64,000 nt of DNA from Laetiporus sulphureus 93-53 (GCF_001632365.1 NW_024468535.1:1-64000); one strand, 5' to 3'; numbered from the stretch's first letter, positions 32,374 through 45,017 are shown. Notes: generated by a model not told the origin, from the letters alone. Program-made: numbers and translations.

Positions 32374-33818
32374 TCAGACGAGCTCGAAGTTCTTCGCACC
32401 CGCTGCAGCGTCGAGCTGGACGACATCGTCAAGACCTGCGAGGTGAGAGATGAGGGGCGAGTCGCACATGGTGAAAGGGAGGAGCAACGTACCCATCACT
32501 TCGAAGAATGCCTTGGGGTCCATGCCCTTGGCGGACGAGAAATCTGTGCCGGTCTTCTTGAGCGATGCCATCGCGGCGCGGCATGCGTGCACCATCGCGA
32601 CGCAGGATACCAGCGAGAAGACTGTATAGCGACCATGATCAGCGGATCAGGTATTGGCACCAGCTCAAGTCCACTCACTGATGATCTTCGCGCCGTATTT
32701 CTCGGCCTCGTCGCACGTGAACGAGGGCGTCAAGCCACCGGAGATGACATTGACAAGCACCTGGCGGGATCCATCGTCAGCGTGCGATCTGGATGCGTGA
32801 ATACCCTGGCACTTACCGGCTTGGGTGCGAGTGCAGCGACGGTCGACTTAAGGAGCTCGGACGTCTTGACACCCTCAATAAAGCACACATCAGCACCGGC
32901 GGCAGCCGCGAGCTTGAGACGGGTGACGGCCTCCTCCATGCCGAGGACTTGTGCAGAATCTGTGCGACCAATGATGACCTAACAGTTGTCCGTGATTAGT
33001 TGCCGCGGATTGTCGATCATCTGAGATCCACTCACGAAGTCAGAGCCTCCTGGAATCGAATCGCGTGCGATGACAGCCGCACGGATGCGCTGGAGGAACT
33101 CTTCGCGAGAGACGACCTGCTTGCCCATCAAGTGTCCACAGCGCTTGGTCTGGACCTGGTCTTCGATGTGGAGGCCTGCGACACCGGCGCGCGCATACTT
33201 GGTCACCGTGCGTGCAACCATAGCGGGACCACCGAAGCTGGGAGGGTCATCAGATCCCCGACAAAGGAAGACTCAATAAAATTTGGCTTACCCAGTATCC
33301 GCATCGGCGATGACGGGGCAAGTTGGGTCTAGACTGCAAACCATCTCTGCAGACTGAACGAAGTCATTTTGAGTAGCAATAGCCAGGTCGGGCATGCCAA
33401 GGCGGGATGCTGTCGTCGCAGCGCCACTAGATAAGGAGATGGTTGAGCACTATATCAATATAGCACGCATAGCATATAACCTACCTCTGGTACAAGCAGG
33501 TGAAGCCCGCCTCGAGTGCGCAACGAGCACTAATACCGTCGCAGATACCAGGTGCAATCTGCAAAGTCTCGTGAAAATCTATCCGATAACTATCGAGCAA
33601 CAATTACTTACAACGATGCCTGGTCGGGCGAGCATCTGTCGGAGACGAGTTGCGGGGTTGGATGAAAGTGGGCCTTCAAGGTAGTTCTTGGGGTCGAGTC
33701 GGGCATTGTAGTAGGCACCGTTCTCCACGAAGCCATTGCTCAGAGGAGCCTGCGGCGCGGGGACGGAAGCCTGCTCGACGTGCTCGGTGGTCTCCTTGGT
33801 GAATTCGAAGCCCGGCAT
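32374..33818 (-). CDS. Isocitrate lyase/PEP mutase superfamily enzyme, oxaloacetate acetylhydrolase-like
   Basis: Member of the isocitrate lyase/phosphoenolpyruvate mutase superfamily, whose enzymes cleave C-C or P-C bonds of 2-oxo/2-hydroxy diacids. Seven in-phase exons give about 350 residues. Visible family features are VIADADTGFGG (metal-binding aspartates), HIEDQVQTKRCGH (the lyase cysteine signature K-[KR]-C-G-H), VIIGRTD, GADVCFIEG, LTPSF and a C-terminal MDPKAFFEVMGLDDV. Length and text fit the fungal oxaloacetate acetylhydrolase/dimethylmalate lyase branch better than true isocitrate lyase, which is about 540 residues with an extra insert. No peroxisomal tripeptide is present (ends FELV), so it is probably cytosolic. 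Substrate cannot be decided by eye. It is flanked on both sides by flavocytochrome b2-like genes. Confidence 0.82.
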
Positions 33819-35681
33819 TTTGGATGAAGATGGAGAGAGAAGTTGTATAAAGGTACGAGTAGGCGGTGAAGGAGGTGAAGGAGGACCTGGAGATGCGGGA
33901 GGAGGAGTTGAGTTGGGATGCTTGCCGGTAAGTGACCTTGCTTATATCCTACCCCAGAGGCAGCACGATTATGCGCCCGGGTGGGGCGTTTGCCCCTCCA
34001 TGACACAGAGCCCATGCTGAATCAGACCCACACGGCAATAGCTGCGTCTAACGACGCACGCGTCCGCTTCTGAGAATTAAACAGGACAGCGTCCTAATGC
34101 ACGAACGGGGATAGCCCGATACCACTCTCCGACGCATGCTGTGATCCACCGCGCACGGAGACCGGGGAGTTAGAGCGGGAATAGACTTGTATGGCAGCGC
34201 GTCTGCTTGGCAAGAACCCCCCGCCTTGCATGCCTCCGACCTTCTTTACAACTTCACGGGCGCAATTAACGAAGACGCAGCTTCGTGGCGCTTGGAATTT
34301 CTTGGCGGCAGCGAAGGGTATTCGTGCGCCAACCCGAGACTGCTTGGCGTCTTGGGGCCTGGATACCAAGAGTGTTGTTCGGTACATTGGCAGCTCGGTC
34401 TCTGAATCGGGGTCGGAGCGTGGTCTTGGTTCGCTGCAATCCGTCAACAGTACCTCCGGGCCTGTGCATCGTTCTAGGCGAAGATCGCTAAGCAAAACGT
34501 TTTACTTGATGTGACTGGCGGCGTTAAGGCGGGCGCCATTCTCTATCGCAATGCATTCCACTCCCAGCGGCATGTGAGGTACACGCACCGTTGTATTGCA
34601 ATGGAGTCATGCATGACAATGCCCGAGAACTCGAGGCCGCAAATCCATAGGCCAGCATCGCGCAGTTAACGGTTCATTCACATCGCTGTCTTTGTGGCGG
34701 AAATGAATGAGAAAAAAACTTGGCCACAAGCGCCGGCTCTCTCTAGTCACTCACTTGTCATCTAATCTTATCTCGTTCTGATCCGTTGGGTAATCGGTCG
34801 TCTGCTAAGCCTCTTCAATCCGACGGAGTCTTGACTGTCACCGGAGTCCATCTGCACCGCGTCTTGGCGCAATTCACATCCTTAATGAACGCAGGTTCCA
34901 TATTGATGGTGATGATATTTGACAAGCCACAGCCCTGAGGAAGCATTACGCTTGGAGCCATTCATACCGACCCTCGGATCACTCTCATTCTGGTATATGT
35001 CGTTCAAACTGACTTATGCTGAGTATGAAAATCAGTAATTCCGGCTCAGCTGCACCCCTCATACAAAGCCTCAACAGCGGAATATCTCGGTAGGAATGGG
35101 AGCTTCTCTCCGACAGGGACGCCCCAACGGGGAGGCTTTGATGGGATTTTCTCTCGAACGGCGTTAAGGAGGAGATCGTGCAATCGATATCGGCTGCAGA
35201 ACGTCTCCTACGGAATGGAACGAGTAAATCCACGCGAATTATCCTCGTGTCGTGTTAACGCTGACCAACTGGTGAACAGTGCGCGCTTGCGGGCAGCAGC
35301 GCGGCGCCGAGTCATGGCCTGGCAGACAATGTCCTTCGTTCGGAGCTACCCAGGATGGCGAGCTCCAGAGGCCCCCTACTGCAGAACACAACGTTCGCCC
35401 TGTCTCCGCAGGAGCATTTCACGAGGATGACAACCATAGATCATATGTAGCGCCTACCGATCTAACACCGGCCAAACTTCCTCTAACCCCATGTCCTGCG
35501 CTCATTGTGGAGTGTATCGCTATGCCCGCCTTCCGCGACCTGCAATACATCTCTCAACGCGATCTAACGCGCGGGCTCCGCTATTCCGCCATGTAGCTGT
35601 TGAAAAGCCCCGCCGGTCGTGGACAGAGCTCGTCCATTCCCACTCGCATTAGTGGTTGTACGTATCGACGCCCAGTGCACC
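33819..35681. promoter_or_regulatory. Divergent intergenic region of the putative oxalate/glyoxylate cluster
   Basis: 1.86 kb between the divergently transcribed isocitrate-lyase-like gene (minus) and flavocytochrome paralogue B (plus). On the minus strand a TATAAG word lies at about 33941-33947, roughly 125 bases upstream of the ATG at 33818. Short frames at 34187-34514 have no recognisable family. No repeat or RNA gene was recognised. Confidence 0.4.
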
Positions 35682-37976
35682 ATGTCTGACAATCGCATTC
35701 TCACCGGCCCCGACGTCGCCAAGCACAACACGCGCAGTGATTGCTGGATCATCGTGCATGGTGAGTGGGCAGAGTTTGCGTCGCCGGAGTATCTTTGACA
35801 GAACAGTGATCTACAGGGAAGGTCTACGACGTCACGGACTTCCTGCCAGGTAAGCTCATGTGGCGCTGGGCGCACCGGAGTCTCCAACTTACGTCCCGAC
35901 AGAGCACCCCGGTGGTCAGGCCATCATCCTGAAGTACGCAGGCAGCGACGCGACGTAAGTAGTTCTCTCCATAACGTTTTAATAAAAGCTTACCTTTTGC
36001 CGTCAGGGTGGCGTACGAGCCAATCCACCCGCCGGACGCGATTACCACGAACCTTCCTCCCGAAAAGCAGTAAGTCGAACATATTTGGAGCGTATTCGAA
36101 GCTCACGGGTCGCGTGACAGCCTGGGCCCCATCGATGCCAGCACGATCACCAAGGCCGTCGTGGAGGTGACCGAGGAGGAGAAGCAACGGCAGAAGTTCG
36201 TCGAGGCGCGGCCGTCCATCGATACGATTATCAACCTGCACGACTTCGAGGTAGGCTTGGCTGCTGCGGCTATTTGACACGGAGCGTGGCTCATTGCGGT
36301 AACCCACAGGCTGTAGCTCGCAAGGTCATCACGGAGAAGGCTTGGGTACGTCTGAGCTCTAGACGAAGGGTACGAGAAAGCCACCTGACGAGATCTCATG
36401 CACAGGCATATTATTCCTCGGCATCAGATGACGAGATATCGCTTCGGGAGAACCGCATGGCGTACCAACGGTGAGCAGTTTTTCTTGCACAATGTATTAG
36501 GAAAGTGCAGCTCACTGATATTTCCGCTCAGCGTCTGGTTCCGACCCCGCATCCTCCGCGACGTCTCAACCGTTGACTGGTCGACGACGATTCTCGGACA
36601 GAAGTCGTCCCTCCCAGTGTACATCGTGAGTGCCGCGTGGTCGTCTTACGTGATTTTGGAAGCTGAAGCTCCTAAACAGTCGGCAACAGCTCTTGGCAAG
36701 CTCGGCCACCCAGACGGTGAACTCTGCTTGACGCGAGCAGCAGCCAACTACGGTGTCATCCAGATGGTAAGCGTCTCAGGCAGAGTCTCGTGACAGCATT
36801 TTCATAGCATCCCTTAGGTCGCAACGCTTGCTTCCTGTTCGTTCGACGACATTGTTGACGCCGCCAAGCCAGATCAAACTCTATTTCTCCAGCTGTGAGT
36901 CCTTCCGCGAAGCGCTTCCCGTCCCGAGGACCCACTGACGCCGTCCCGCAGGTACGTGAACCGTGACCGCGAGATCACGCGCAAGTACGTGCAACATGCG
37001 GAGGCGCGTGGCGTCAAGGCGCTCTTCATCACGGTCGACGCACCGCAGCTCGGCCGCCGCGAGAAGGACATGCGGATGAAGTTTGTCGGCGATGAGGGCG
37101 TCGCGAAGGTCCAGGATGGCCAGTCGGACATCAAAAAGGACGAGGGTGTTGCGCGGGCTATTAGTGTAAGGCGCACTTCGTCCTCAGTTATCGCTTGCTG
37201 ACCGAAATGTTATCTGGGCCAGTCTTTCATTGACCCCAGCCTGTCCTGGAAAGACATCCCATGGTTCAGGAGCATCACGAAGAGTAAGACATCTGCTCCC
37301 TCTATATCAGATGTGAGACTTATGACGTCGTCATCAGTGCCCATCATCCTTAAGGGTATCTCGACTGCCGAGGATGCCATCCTCGCATACGAGGCCGGTG
37401 TACAGGGCATCGTCCTCTCCAACCACGGCGGTCGCCAGCTTGATACAGCACGCTCCGGTCTTGAGGTGCTCGTCGAGGTCGTGGCGGCGCTCAAGGCCCG
37501 CGGCTACTTCCCGAGCCCGAACTTTGAGATCTTCGTAGACGGTGGGGTGCGCCGCGCGAGCGACGTGCTCAAGGCACTTGCGCTCGGCGCGAAGGCTGTT
37601 GGTGTCGGCCGACCGTTCCTCTACGCGTTCTGCAGCTATGGCCAGGAGGGCGTCGAGAAGGCCATCCAGATCTTCCGGGTAGGTTGACTGCCTACGAAAC
37701 TCGCGTATGGTGCTGATTGTGGGTTTCTACTTAGGATGAGTTCGAGATGAACATGCGTCTCCTGGGTGCACGTACGATTGATGAGCTCGTGCCGGAGATG
37801 GTCGATGCGAGTGCTCTGGCGTCGCATACCGTCGTTACGCCTCAGGACCACCTGTTCACACAGACCTGTACGTGTTCATTTATTTATTCGTTCCGCCCTG
37901 CTTGCTTGCTTGCTGACAACAGTGGCGCTTAGACCAACCTCTGTCTGGTGCCAGATTCAACGAGAGCAAGCTGTGA
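35682..37976 (+). CDS. Flavocytochrome b2-type FMN-dependent 2-hydroxyacid dehydrogenase with C-terminal SKL (paralogue B)
   Basis: Fifteen exons close in phase to about 501 residues. The cytochrome-b5-like domain has EHPGG (haem His near residue 39) and PIHPP (second haem His near 62). The FMN-binding barrel has WAYYSSASDDE, VATLASCSFDDI, QLYVN, TVDAPQLGRRE, SNHGGRQL (catalytic His near 360), VDGGVRRASDV and GVGRPFLYAF. The last exon starts after the AG at 37931-37932 and encodes YQPLSGARFNESKL, so the protein ends in the canonical peroxisomal PTS1 tripeptide SKL. Readthrough of the last intron would remove it. Known relatives are L-lactate dehydrogenase (cytochrome b2) and the flavocytochrome-like glyoxylate dehydrogenase of brown-rot fungi. 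The peroxisomal end favours the latter, but this is inference. Confidence 0.88.
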
Positions 37977-38266
37977 AAAGGACTAAGAGATATCTCGCCT
38001 GCGTCCATCTGCATCGTGATACCATTTGTTGTCTGTACATTAGATGTAATTCAGTACATAACATGCTTATTTCTGCTTAAAACATAGGGTATAAGCCGTG
38101 AACTAAGAATTATCATGAACTAAGGGATAACTATACATGCAGAGTACTATCTCTTTAAATAGGGATTGCCGTGCGTACATACTACTGCTATAAATGATGA
38201 AAGTCACATATTGTTGGTATAACGTGGCAAGGGTATACAATGCACTCGGCCGTCATCCAATTGTTT

Positions 38267-39311
38267 TCACGGAAGCAAGAACACCGCCGCCAGAGTCGCA
38301 GCCCAGCACACGCCCATGATGGTCGTGGCGAAAATACTAGCACTCCGCGGGAGGCGTGACCAGGAGTAGCACAGCACCCCCGCGAGCGCGAGCACGAAGC
38401 CCACTGCAGCGAGCCACATGCACAGCGTATGGCAGTGCTCCAGGAGACGTGTTGGCGGGCCCCTGCGGAACGGGCCGACCTGCTCGAGATGCGGGTCCGC
38501 GGACCATATGTGGTTCTGCGATTCTTGCGATGACTGTGTCGTTGTCGTCGTCGTCTCCCCGCCCGCTTCAACCTTACGTTCTTCCCGCTTTGCCTCCCTC
38601 AATCGATATCGGATCAAGAAAAAAGCAGCGAGGAATGAGATGATCGCTGCGGATCCCAAAGACACAACTACATGAGCTATCTGGGAGGCTGTTAAAGAAG
38701 TTGATGGACTGACCTGCGCATAGATGGATTACTAATGCTCCTACGAGGCTCGCGTTCGCGGCTTGTTGTATACGAGTGGGCCGTTCGCCGTCATCAGGCA
38801 TGACAAAGCCTAGTAACTGCGCCTCAGTCGCAGCGAAGAACGTGGCCTGTAAAGATCGTGTCAATCCCGCCCTGTTCGATGCACAGAAGCCAGCTTACAA
38901 TGACAGATATTAATTGCAAGCGGTCCATCCAAGAATGGACAAGCTCCTTCATGACCTTTCTACGAATCTCTGCATCGGTCTCGTCTTGGTCAATTTGTGT
39001 CCCTACGGTTCGACAAATTTATGAGAGAAAGGTGGAATTACACATAGCGTCCATGACTTACATTGTCTTGGTTGATCCGGACCTTTCGCTGAAGCATCTC
39101 CAAAAGCGTTACTGCTTGCAGACCCAGGGGAGAAAGGTGCTGTGGTATTCGCCAACAGCCACATGGGACTTGCTGTGCGTGAAAGTAGGGCTGGTTCCTC
39201 GGACAAGGGATATGCGTGCCCCAGAAAGGGCCTGCCTGAAGTATTGCAGTGAGACTGGCAATACATCCGATCAGTATCCGTGAATCGCATACCTTTCAAG
39301 TCTGGAGCCAT
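38267..39311 (-). CDS. Four-helix membrane protein of unknown function (paralogue 1)
   Basis: Exons 39311-39062, 39002-38899, 38846-38714 and 38667-38267 join in phase, for 295 residues. The family is unrecognised. After a polar N-terminus comes a helix with MDRLQLISVIATFFAATEAQ, then hydrophobic spans ANASLVGALVIHLCAVVSLG, SAAIISFLAAFFLIRYRL, MWLAAVGFVLALAGVLCYSW and SIFATTIMGVCWAATLAAVF. A charged, threonine-rich loop separates the second and third. The region after RQ (TQIDQDETDAEIRRKVMKEL) aligns with the protein at 45737-46674, so the two are paralogues 6.4 kb apart on the same strand. The N-terminal 80 residues (proline/glycine-rich) are the least certain part of the model. Confidence 0.68.
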
Positions 39312-39358
39312 GACAATAGAGCGGTGGGGAACTAATTACTTCAGCGAAGTCGCAGCGA

Positions 39359-39369
39359 GGTATATAAGG
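39359..39369 (-). promoter_or_regulatory. TATA-like element upstream of membrane protein 1
   Basis: GGTATATAAGG (plus strand) lies about 50 bases upstream of the ATG at 39311. A similar AGGTATAAATG occurs about 65 bases upstream of the paralogue's ATG at 46674. The shared position suggests a core promoter element, although orientation is ambiguous because the word is nearly palindromic. Confidence 0.4.
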
Positions 39370-41300
39370 TCAGTCGTAGCCGCCTAGAGAACATCGGCAC
39401 GATACCGCCTTCGCGACGGTTCCACTATGATAGATCCGAGAACAATGGCGGACGCCAGTGCTCGCATGAGGAGAGGCAGTGACTATATATCCACCATACT
39501 GGGCAGCTGCACCGCAGAGACGCTGCCACAATGATCCCTGAAACGAAAAGCGCATGAGCGCCCCGCGGACGATGGGTTGATATGGATGGAACGAACACAC
39601 GAACCGAACAGCACAATTCAGCCAACCTGTGGATGTGGGACGCCAAGCACCAACTCTATAGGATGCTTTTGATTGGATAGTCACGGGCTCCCCTGCTTCT
39701 GAAATACAGCATCGAGTCAGTGTCTCAATTCAGCTGCATCATTTACTCAAGTTATCACAGGAGCGCACTGTGGAGCCTATCTTTCCAGATGACTTGACTT
39801 ACCAGCACTTCGGACCCAGCCACCCAGAACCGTACAGCATTCCTGCGACAGAACCGCCCTGCTAGAATATGCATATGATTGTGGCTGGCAGTGCAAGCAT
39901 TCAGTCACCCATAGCAAGTATAGTATCACGTGCATATAGGCGTGAACCACGAGTGGTCCAAGGCAGAAGCTGGCGCCCTTTGGTGAAAAGGTTTGATGTT
40001 GAGTCTGTACGTATTCTGTCAGATCAGGAGACTATTATGCAGGAAACTTCTCTGTCATGGAGGTATTGCTGAACCTATGACTACCGCAATGCAATGTCCC
40101 ACCAGCCAACCTCATCAACCCGAAAGTGGGACAGTAACTTGCCACCGGATCGTTTAATCTTCAGAGGGTCCGCTGGTGAATTGACCTATGCTTCCCTTAA
40201 GCCCAGAGGGTTCTATACAACGAGGAAAAACCTCACCGTTGTTGTAATCCAGATAAACAAGTCCACGAGTCCGTCAAAATTCGTTTTCGGACACAATACT
40301 GATTTAGCCACCGGGCTGTATCTTTCAAAGTATGTCATACCTCAGGTCAGCTCATTGTAAACGGAAGAACCTGGCATCCATCAACGAAGATGGGCAAAGT
40401 TTTCGCACAGCGAAGTGTGTTCAGAATTAGTATGGCGTCGCTGTCGGGTAGAATTTTCAAACATACCATCACGTTCCAAAAGATATCTTCCACCATGTCG
40501 ATATCGCCACGGCTTGAGAAGGTTCCTCATCTTGGCGCTCGCTTGCGACTGCTTCATTTCATACCACTTCACTGCGATTGGGAAGGAGTGGTGCAATACT
40601 GCCACGGGAATTATGTGTATCGAAGTCTTCGTTATCAAGCTGTATGGTTGAAAACTAGCATGCCGATTGTGGAAATGGAATTCAGAATGCGGACGCATTT
40701 CGCATGGAGGTCAAATAAAGCTTGTTCTGAGCAGATGGCTGCCTTACAACAACCTGGACACCAAATTTTGATCTCGTTCACGAAGCGAAAATCGGACGAG
40801 CCAGAACGTGAAGTACGCTTGGATCCTCATTGATCTGACGGCTCGACATGCATCGCACCAGATGACCCTCCGATACCACAGAAAATCTAATACAGGCTCA
40901 CTGGGAGCGCGACACGTTCTTGAAGTCTGCTCGCCCATCAATGCTGCGAGACTAGTAGGATAACCTCTACAATTCATATAGTATCCAGGCAGGGATGCAT
41001 GTCTAAAAGTCACAAGGAAATCAGACAGAGTCAGTATTGAAGCATAGTATGTTGCTGAGGAGAACAACAACAGCGAGGGGCTCCAGAGTCCAGACGCCCG
41101 TGTGGGCCACAATTGCATCACGTGCGCTGCTCAACGGGCGCCAAGTCTTTCGAGCCCAGCGAAAGTGCTCATCCTGCTCCTAAGCTCAAGTTCAAAAGGC
41201 CTTCTTATATAGTGCACATAAATACTAAGTACTACATGATCTTCCTTGGAACGTGCCTCTGGTATTAACTGTGCGCTTGAATATCTCTTCGAGCAAGTCA
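39370..41300. other. Intergenic region, no recognised gene
   Basis: Nearly 2 kb. The plus frame 40390-40833 and the minus frame 40381-40698 overlap and neither shows a family, signal peptide or intron pattern. No repeats or RNA genes were recognised. Confidence 0.4.
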
Positions 41301-41927
41301 TCATGGTCTGCCTGCCACCACGGACTGCTCCCAAATGACCCATGCTTCGTGTCTGAAAGCTGCCACAGCCTCTGCATCTCCTTCTCTGTCCGGCCTCATG
41401 CCCCGTCGCTCCAGTTCCATGGCCAAATCACTGAACCCGACTGCGCAATTGTGGTGTCCCTGCGGGAACGCTGCGACCGCCTCTCGATGCGTGAAGATGG
41501 CTTCGAGATACTCGCCGCCCGTGGTTGGGTATTGTCCTGCTTGTACTTGTCCTCGCAACGCTTGCAGTAGTGCGCATCCGCTGGATGGCGGCATACCTGC
41601 GCTCGCGATGTACCTTGAGGATCCCGATGGGCTGGGCTATGATGACCGGCTCGTTAGAAGGTTGACTTCTCGACAATTGTCCACATGAATACAGACCCGG
41701 TAGCTCGAGTCTTCTCCGTCTGACGACGAGTCGGACATTGTTGCGTCTTGGTATTCGGTCTCGTATGCTGGTAACGGCTCTTCGCTTTCCTGCCTCCACG
41801 GGCGAACAGAAGTCAGTTCACAGAATAGTATCTTCCCCGAAGAACCACTCACGAACTGCCCGTTGCACCAATTGTTCTCAAGCGTCAGCTTGCCCAACAA
41901 CTGCGTGAGCTGCATATCGAAGTCCAT
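41301..41927 (-). CDS. Small protein of unknown function with HREAVAAF motif
   Basis: Exons 41927-41853, 41789-41697 and 41636-41301 join in phase 0, for 167 residues. The N-terminus (MDFDMQLTQLLGKLTLENNW) is followed by an acidic serine stretch (ATMSDSSSDGEDSS). The C-terminal half has THREAVAAFPQGHHNCAVGF, SDLAMELERRGMRPDRE and DAEAVAAFRHEAWVI. The last part is a helical pattern I associate with small hypothetical proteins of polypore-type fungi, without known function. No signal peptide or membrane span is seen. Confidence 0.62.
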
Positions 41928-43172
41928 GCTTCACGGGCTGTTTCAGCCAAGCTCACAAAAGTAAGTATGAGCCAAACTCACACTGGTTTCTGTGGCTGCG
42001 ATGCTAGTCGGTCAATAGCTGTGGTGGTACGAGGTTTGCAAGCTGTGGGCCGAGGGTCATCGACATCGTGCGGGTAGATGTACTGGTTAGCAGCGCAGGA
42101 ACACGCGTTTGTGTTGCAGAAGCCTCATTGTCGCATGCCGCCAGAAGCACCTATAATGAGTCAAGCTTTGGTCAAGCTGTTATCGGATCTATGGACATCG
42201 CGAGGCAGCCACGCAAGGTCCGAGCCGTCATTTGCCTGCTCTCGTATCTGTCTCATTGTCTCTATATTTATGGGGTTGCCTTTGAATTCGTGGATCGCTG
42301 GTGATATGTTTTACAGTCACGTTTTGCCTAGAATCTGCCATGAAATCCAATCGGAAGATCCTGAGGCCGGTCAAGAGTGTAACATGCACGAAATCGGTGA
42401 TGGTGTGCCGTCAATCTACTACACGAATATCCAACTAGTGTGCTATAGGCGCGAGCGAAGCTGAACTGGGCATGATTAAATGTATTGGGCACACGGTCAA
42501 GATGCTTCCGCGCTGTCGTGTGACGCAGTCTTCGACTCCATGCCTACTTTGGATCCACCTTCATGAACGCGTACCATCCGAGGCACTCTGCAATAGAAAG
42601 AGCATGCCCGAATACTGTTTATCTTTGCCTTGAGAAACTGTCTATCGGTTGACCATCAGAGGCGTCTTGTCAGGATGAATGACAAGTCCTGCTGAATGAA
42701 GCGTATAGCCCGACCGATGCGACACAATACAGGAAGCATGTATTCCTACGCAACACCACTTCAAATTTCGCAGCACGGCATGCAAGCCGAACCACGGATA
42801 GGCATCCGCTTCTGGTAAACCTCTCACCGCTGCGGTCTGAAATTTGCTATGCACGGCACGACCTTGCTCTCATTTTGAATGAATCGACTTCAATTGGTCA
42901 ATGCCCATGCTCGTTCTGTAGGTACACGCCCGTCATTGATTGGATATCTGCGGAGCGCTTTTAGGCTTCGCCGCGTTTGACCGCATCGTCTTCTTCCTCA
43001 GTATGGGAAGGAAGCGCTAGGTTTGCGGGTTACATGGTATCTCCTTAGGGTCAGATTTGAAAAGAGGAGGACCAAATCGGACACACCGACATCGGCGGCT
43101 TGACACGAACACGTCCAGAGCTAGCATAAGATGGGTCGCGTGGAATCTTGTTCGCGCAGCAACCTTCCAATC
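41928..43172. other. Intergenic region upstream of the aldehyde dehydrogenase gene
   Basis: Frames such as 42078-42464 plus have no recognisable domain. The 3' part should contain the promoter of the aldehyde dehydrogenase gene. An upstream in-frame ATG at 43131 could lengthen that protein by 14 residues. Confidence 0.4.
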
Positions 43173-45017
43173 ATGCCCGCTCTTTTCACCCCGCTCTACA
43201 TCGACGGCCAAGAGTGTTCAGCGAGCAGCGACGCTTGCTATGAGGTACAGAATTCGTACTCCAAGGAGATCGTCACCCTCGCCTCCTCCGCGTCCAGCCA
43301 AGACTGCCAGAACGCCGTTGACGCAGCCGCACGGGCTTTCAATACCTGGGAACGTGTGCCGCTCTCCGCGAAGCGAGACTACTTCCTAAAGGCGGCCGAT
43401 CTGCTGGAAACCGAAAGGTACAGGGCAAAGGTCAAATTGGCGCTGCAGGAGGAGACGTGCGCCGCAGACTTCCTGGTCGACTTTAACCTCCAGGTTTCAG
43501 TGGAGTGGTTGCGCCACATCGCGGGGCTGGTGACTCAGTTGAAGGGCGAGTCTTTTCCGTCGACGATTCCGGGAGGATATGTCATTGCCCAACGAAGGGC
43601 TCAGGGTGTCATGTGAGATTCTCCAGACACTTGGAAATGATCATCTGCTCAGATCAACTACAGCCTCGCCGTCGCGCCGTGGAACGCGCCTGTGATCCTG
43701 GCAGTTCGTGCAATTGGATATCCGATCATTTGTGGCAACACAGTTGTCTTCAAAACCTCCGAGAATAGCCCACGCACGCAATTTATTATCGCGGAGCTCC
43801 TGCATGAAGTAGGCTGCTCTGTCTTGTGCATCGTCTGTCAGCAGAATCATTATCATCTCAACAGGTAGGGTTGCCCAAAGGCGTCCTGAATGTCGTACAT
43901 ATATCGCGAGAAAACGCTCCTGCAATGACTAGCGAAATGATTGCCCACCCTGCAGTGCGGAAGATCAACGTAAGCAAAGACTGCACGAAACGATTGGCGT
44001 ACTCAATGTCCCCTTCTTCTGTTCTATCCCATAGTTCACGGGGAGCGATCGCGTAGGAAGACTGATAGCCGCAGAAGCCGCCAAGTATCTGAAGCCTTGC
44101 GTGTTCGAGCTGGGCGGAAAGGCACCTGTTGTCGTACGTAATCAACCTTCTGAGTGCTCAATGTCCACATCACCTCGTGCAGGTGCTGGAAGGCGCAGAC
44201 GTACCGAGAGCCGCACGTGCAATCACCTTCTCCGCCCTCTTGCACTCCGGTCAGATCTGTATGTCAACCGAGCGCGTCATCGTGCAACGGCAGGAGGCGC
44301 AAAACTTAATTAAAGCCCTCATCGAAGAGTTCAGCAAGTTCAAGTCCGGCGGCCCGGGAGAAAGGCTCTCTGCGCAGTTCACGGAGGCCTCCGCCGCGCA
44401 TATTGTGGCCATGCTTGCTGAGGCGAAGCAGAATGGCGCACGGTTCCTGCTCGGAGACGGGACCAGAGACGGCCCAGTCGTGCAGCCGCACATTGTCACG
44501 GACGTGAAGCCTGGCAACGCTCTTTGGGACCAAGAAAGCTTCGGACCAGGTGTGTGGAAATACAGAGGCTGATTCAGTCTGCTGCTGAGTTGCGTAGTGG
44601 TCGTGCTCGTGGAAGTTGATACCATTGACGAGGCGGTCGATTTCGCGAACGCGTCCGACTACACGTTAGTGGGCGCTCTGTGGACGAAAGACCTCAACAC
44701 AGCAATGGATGTATCTATGCGCATACGATCAGGTCAGAACTGCTCACCACGAACTTTCGGAGCCACTCACCCCCAGCGCCGTTTCCACAGGCTGCGTGAA
44801 CGTCAACGGCCCCACAGTTCATCTCGAAGACAGAGATCATACAGGCCTCGGGTCAGTGTCTGAATGCTGTCTTTTCATGCTGCAAGAACCTCACATCAGC
44901 CATCTATCACATAGCGGAGGATCAGGTTATAGCAATTTTAGTGTCGAGAGCTTTACGGATGTGCGGATGGTCGTGATCCATCCTGCTGACGCTCCTCCGT
45001 ATCCATTGGTTGGGTGA
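43173..45017 (+). CDS. Aldehyde dehydrogenase, vanillin/salicylaldehyde dehydrogenase-like
   Basis: NAD(P)-dependent oxidation of an aldehyde to its acid. Eight exons (43173-43612, 43664-43808, 43865-43969, 44035-44133, 44183-44549, 44598-44732, 44791-44851, 44915-45017) join in phase to 484 residues. Landmarks are [35 protein letters not shown] (231-235), FELGGKAP with the general-base Glu255, [11 protein letters not shown] with the nucleophile Cys289, and QESFGPVV. The sequence between the last blocks ([25 protein letters not shown]) and the overall length fit the vanillin/salicylaldehyde branch, suggesting a role in handling lignin-derived or other aromatic aldehydes. Substrate is inferred. 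All catalytic residues are present. Confidence 0.9.

Noticed and set aside
32374..33818. Calling this gene a true isocitrate lyase of the glyoxylate cycle
   Set aside because: At about 350 residues it is too short and lacks the long insert of fungal isocitrate lyases; the text fits the shorter PEP-mutase/oxaloacetate acetylhydrolase branch.
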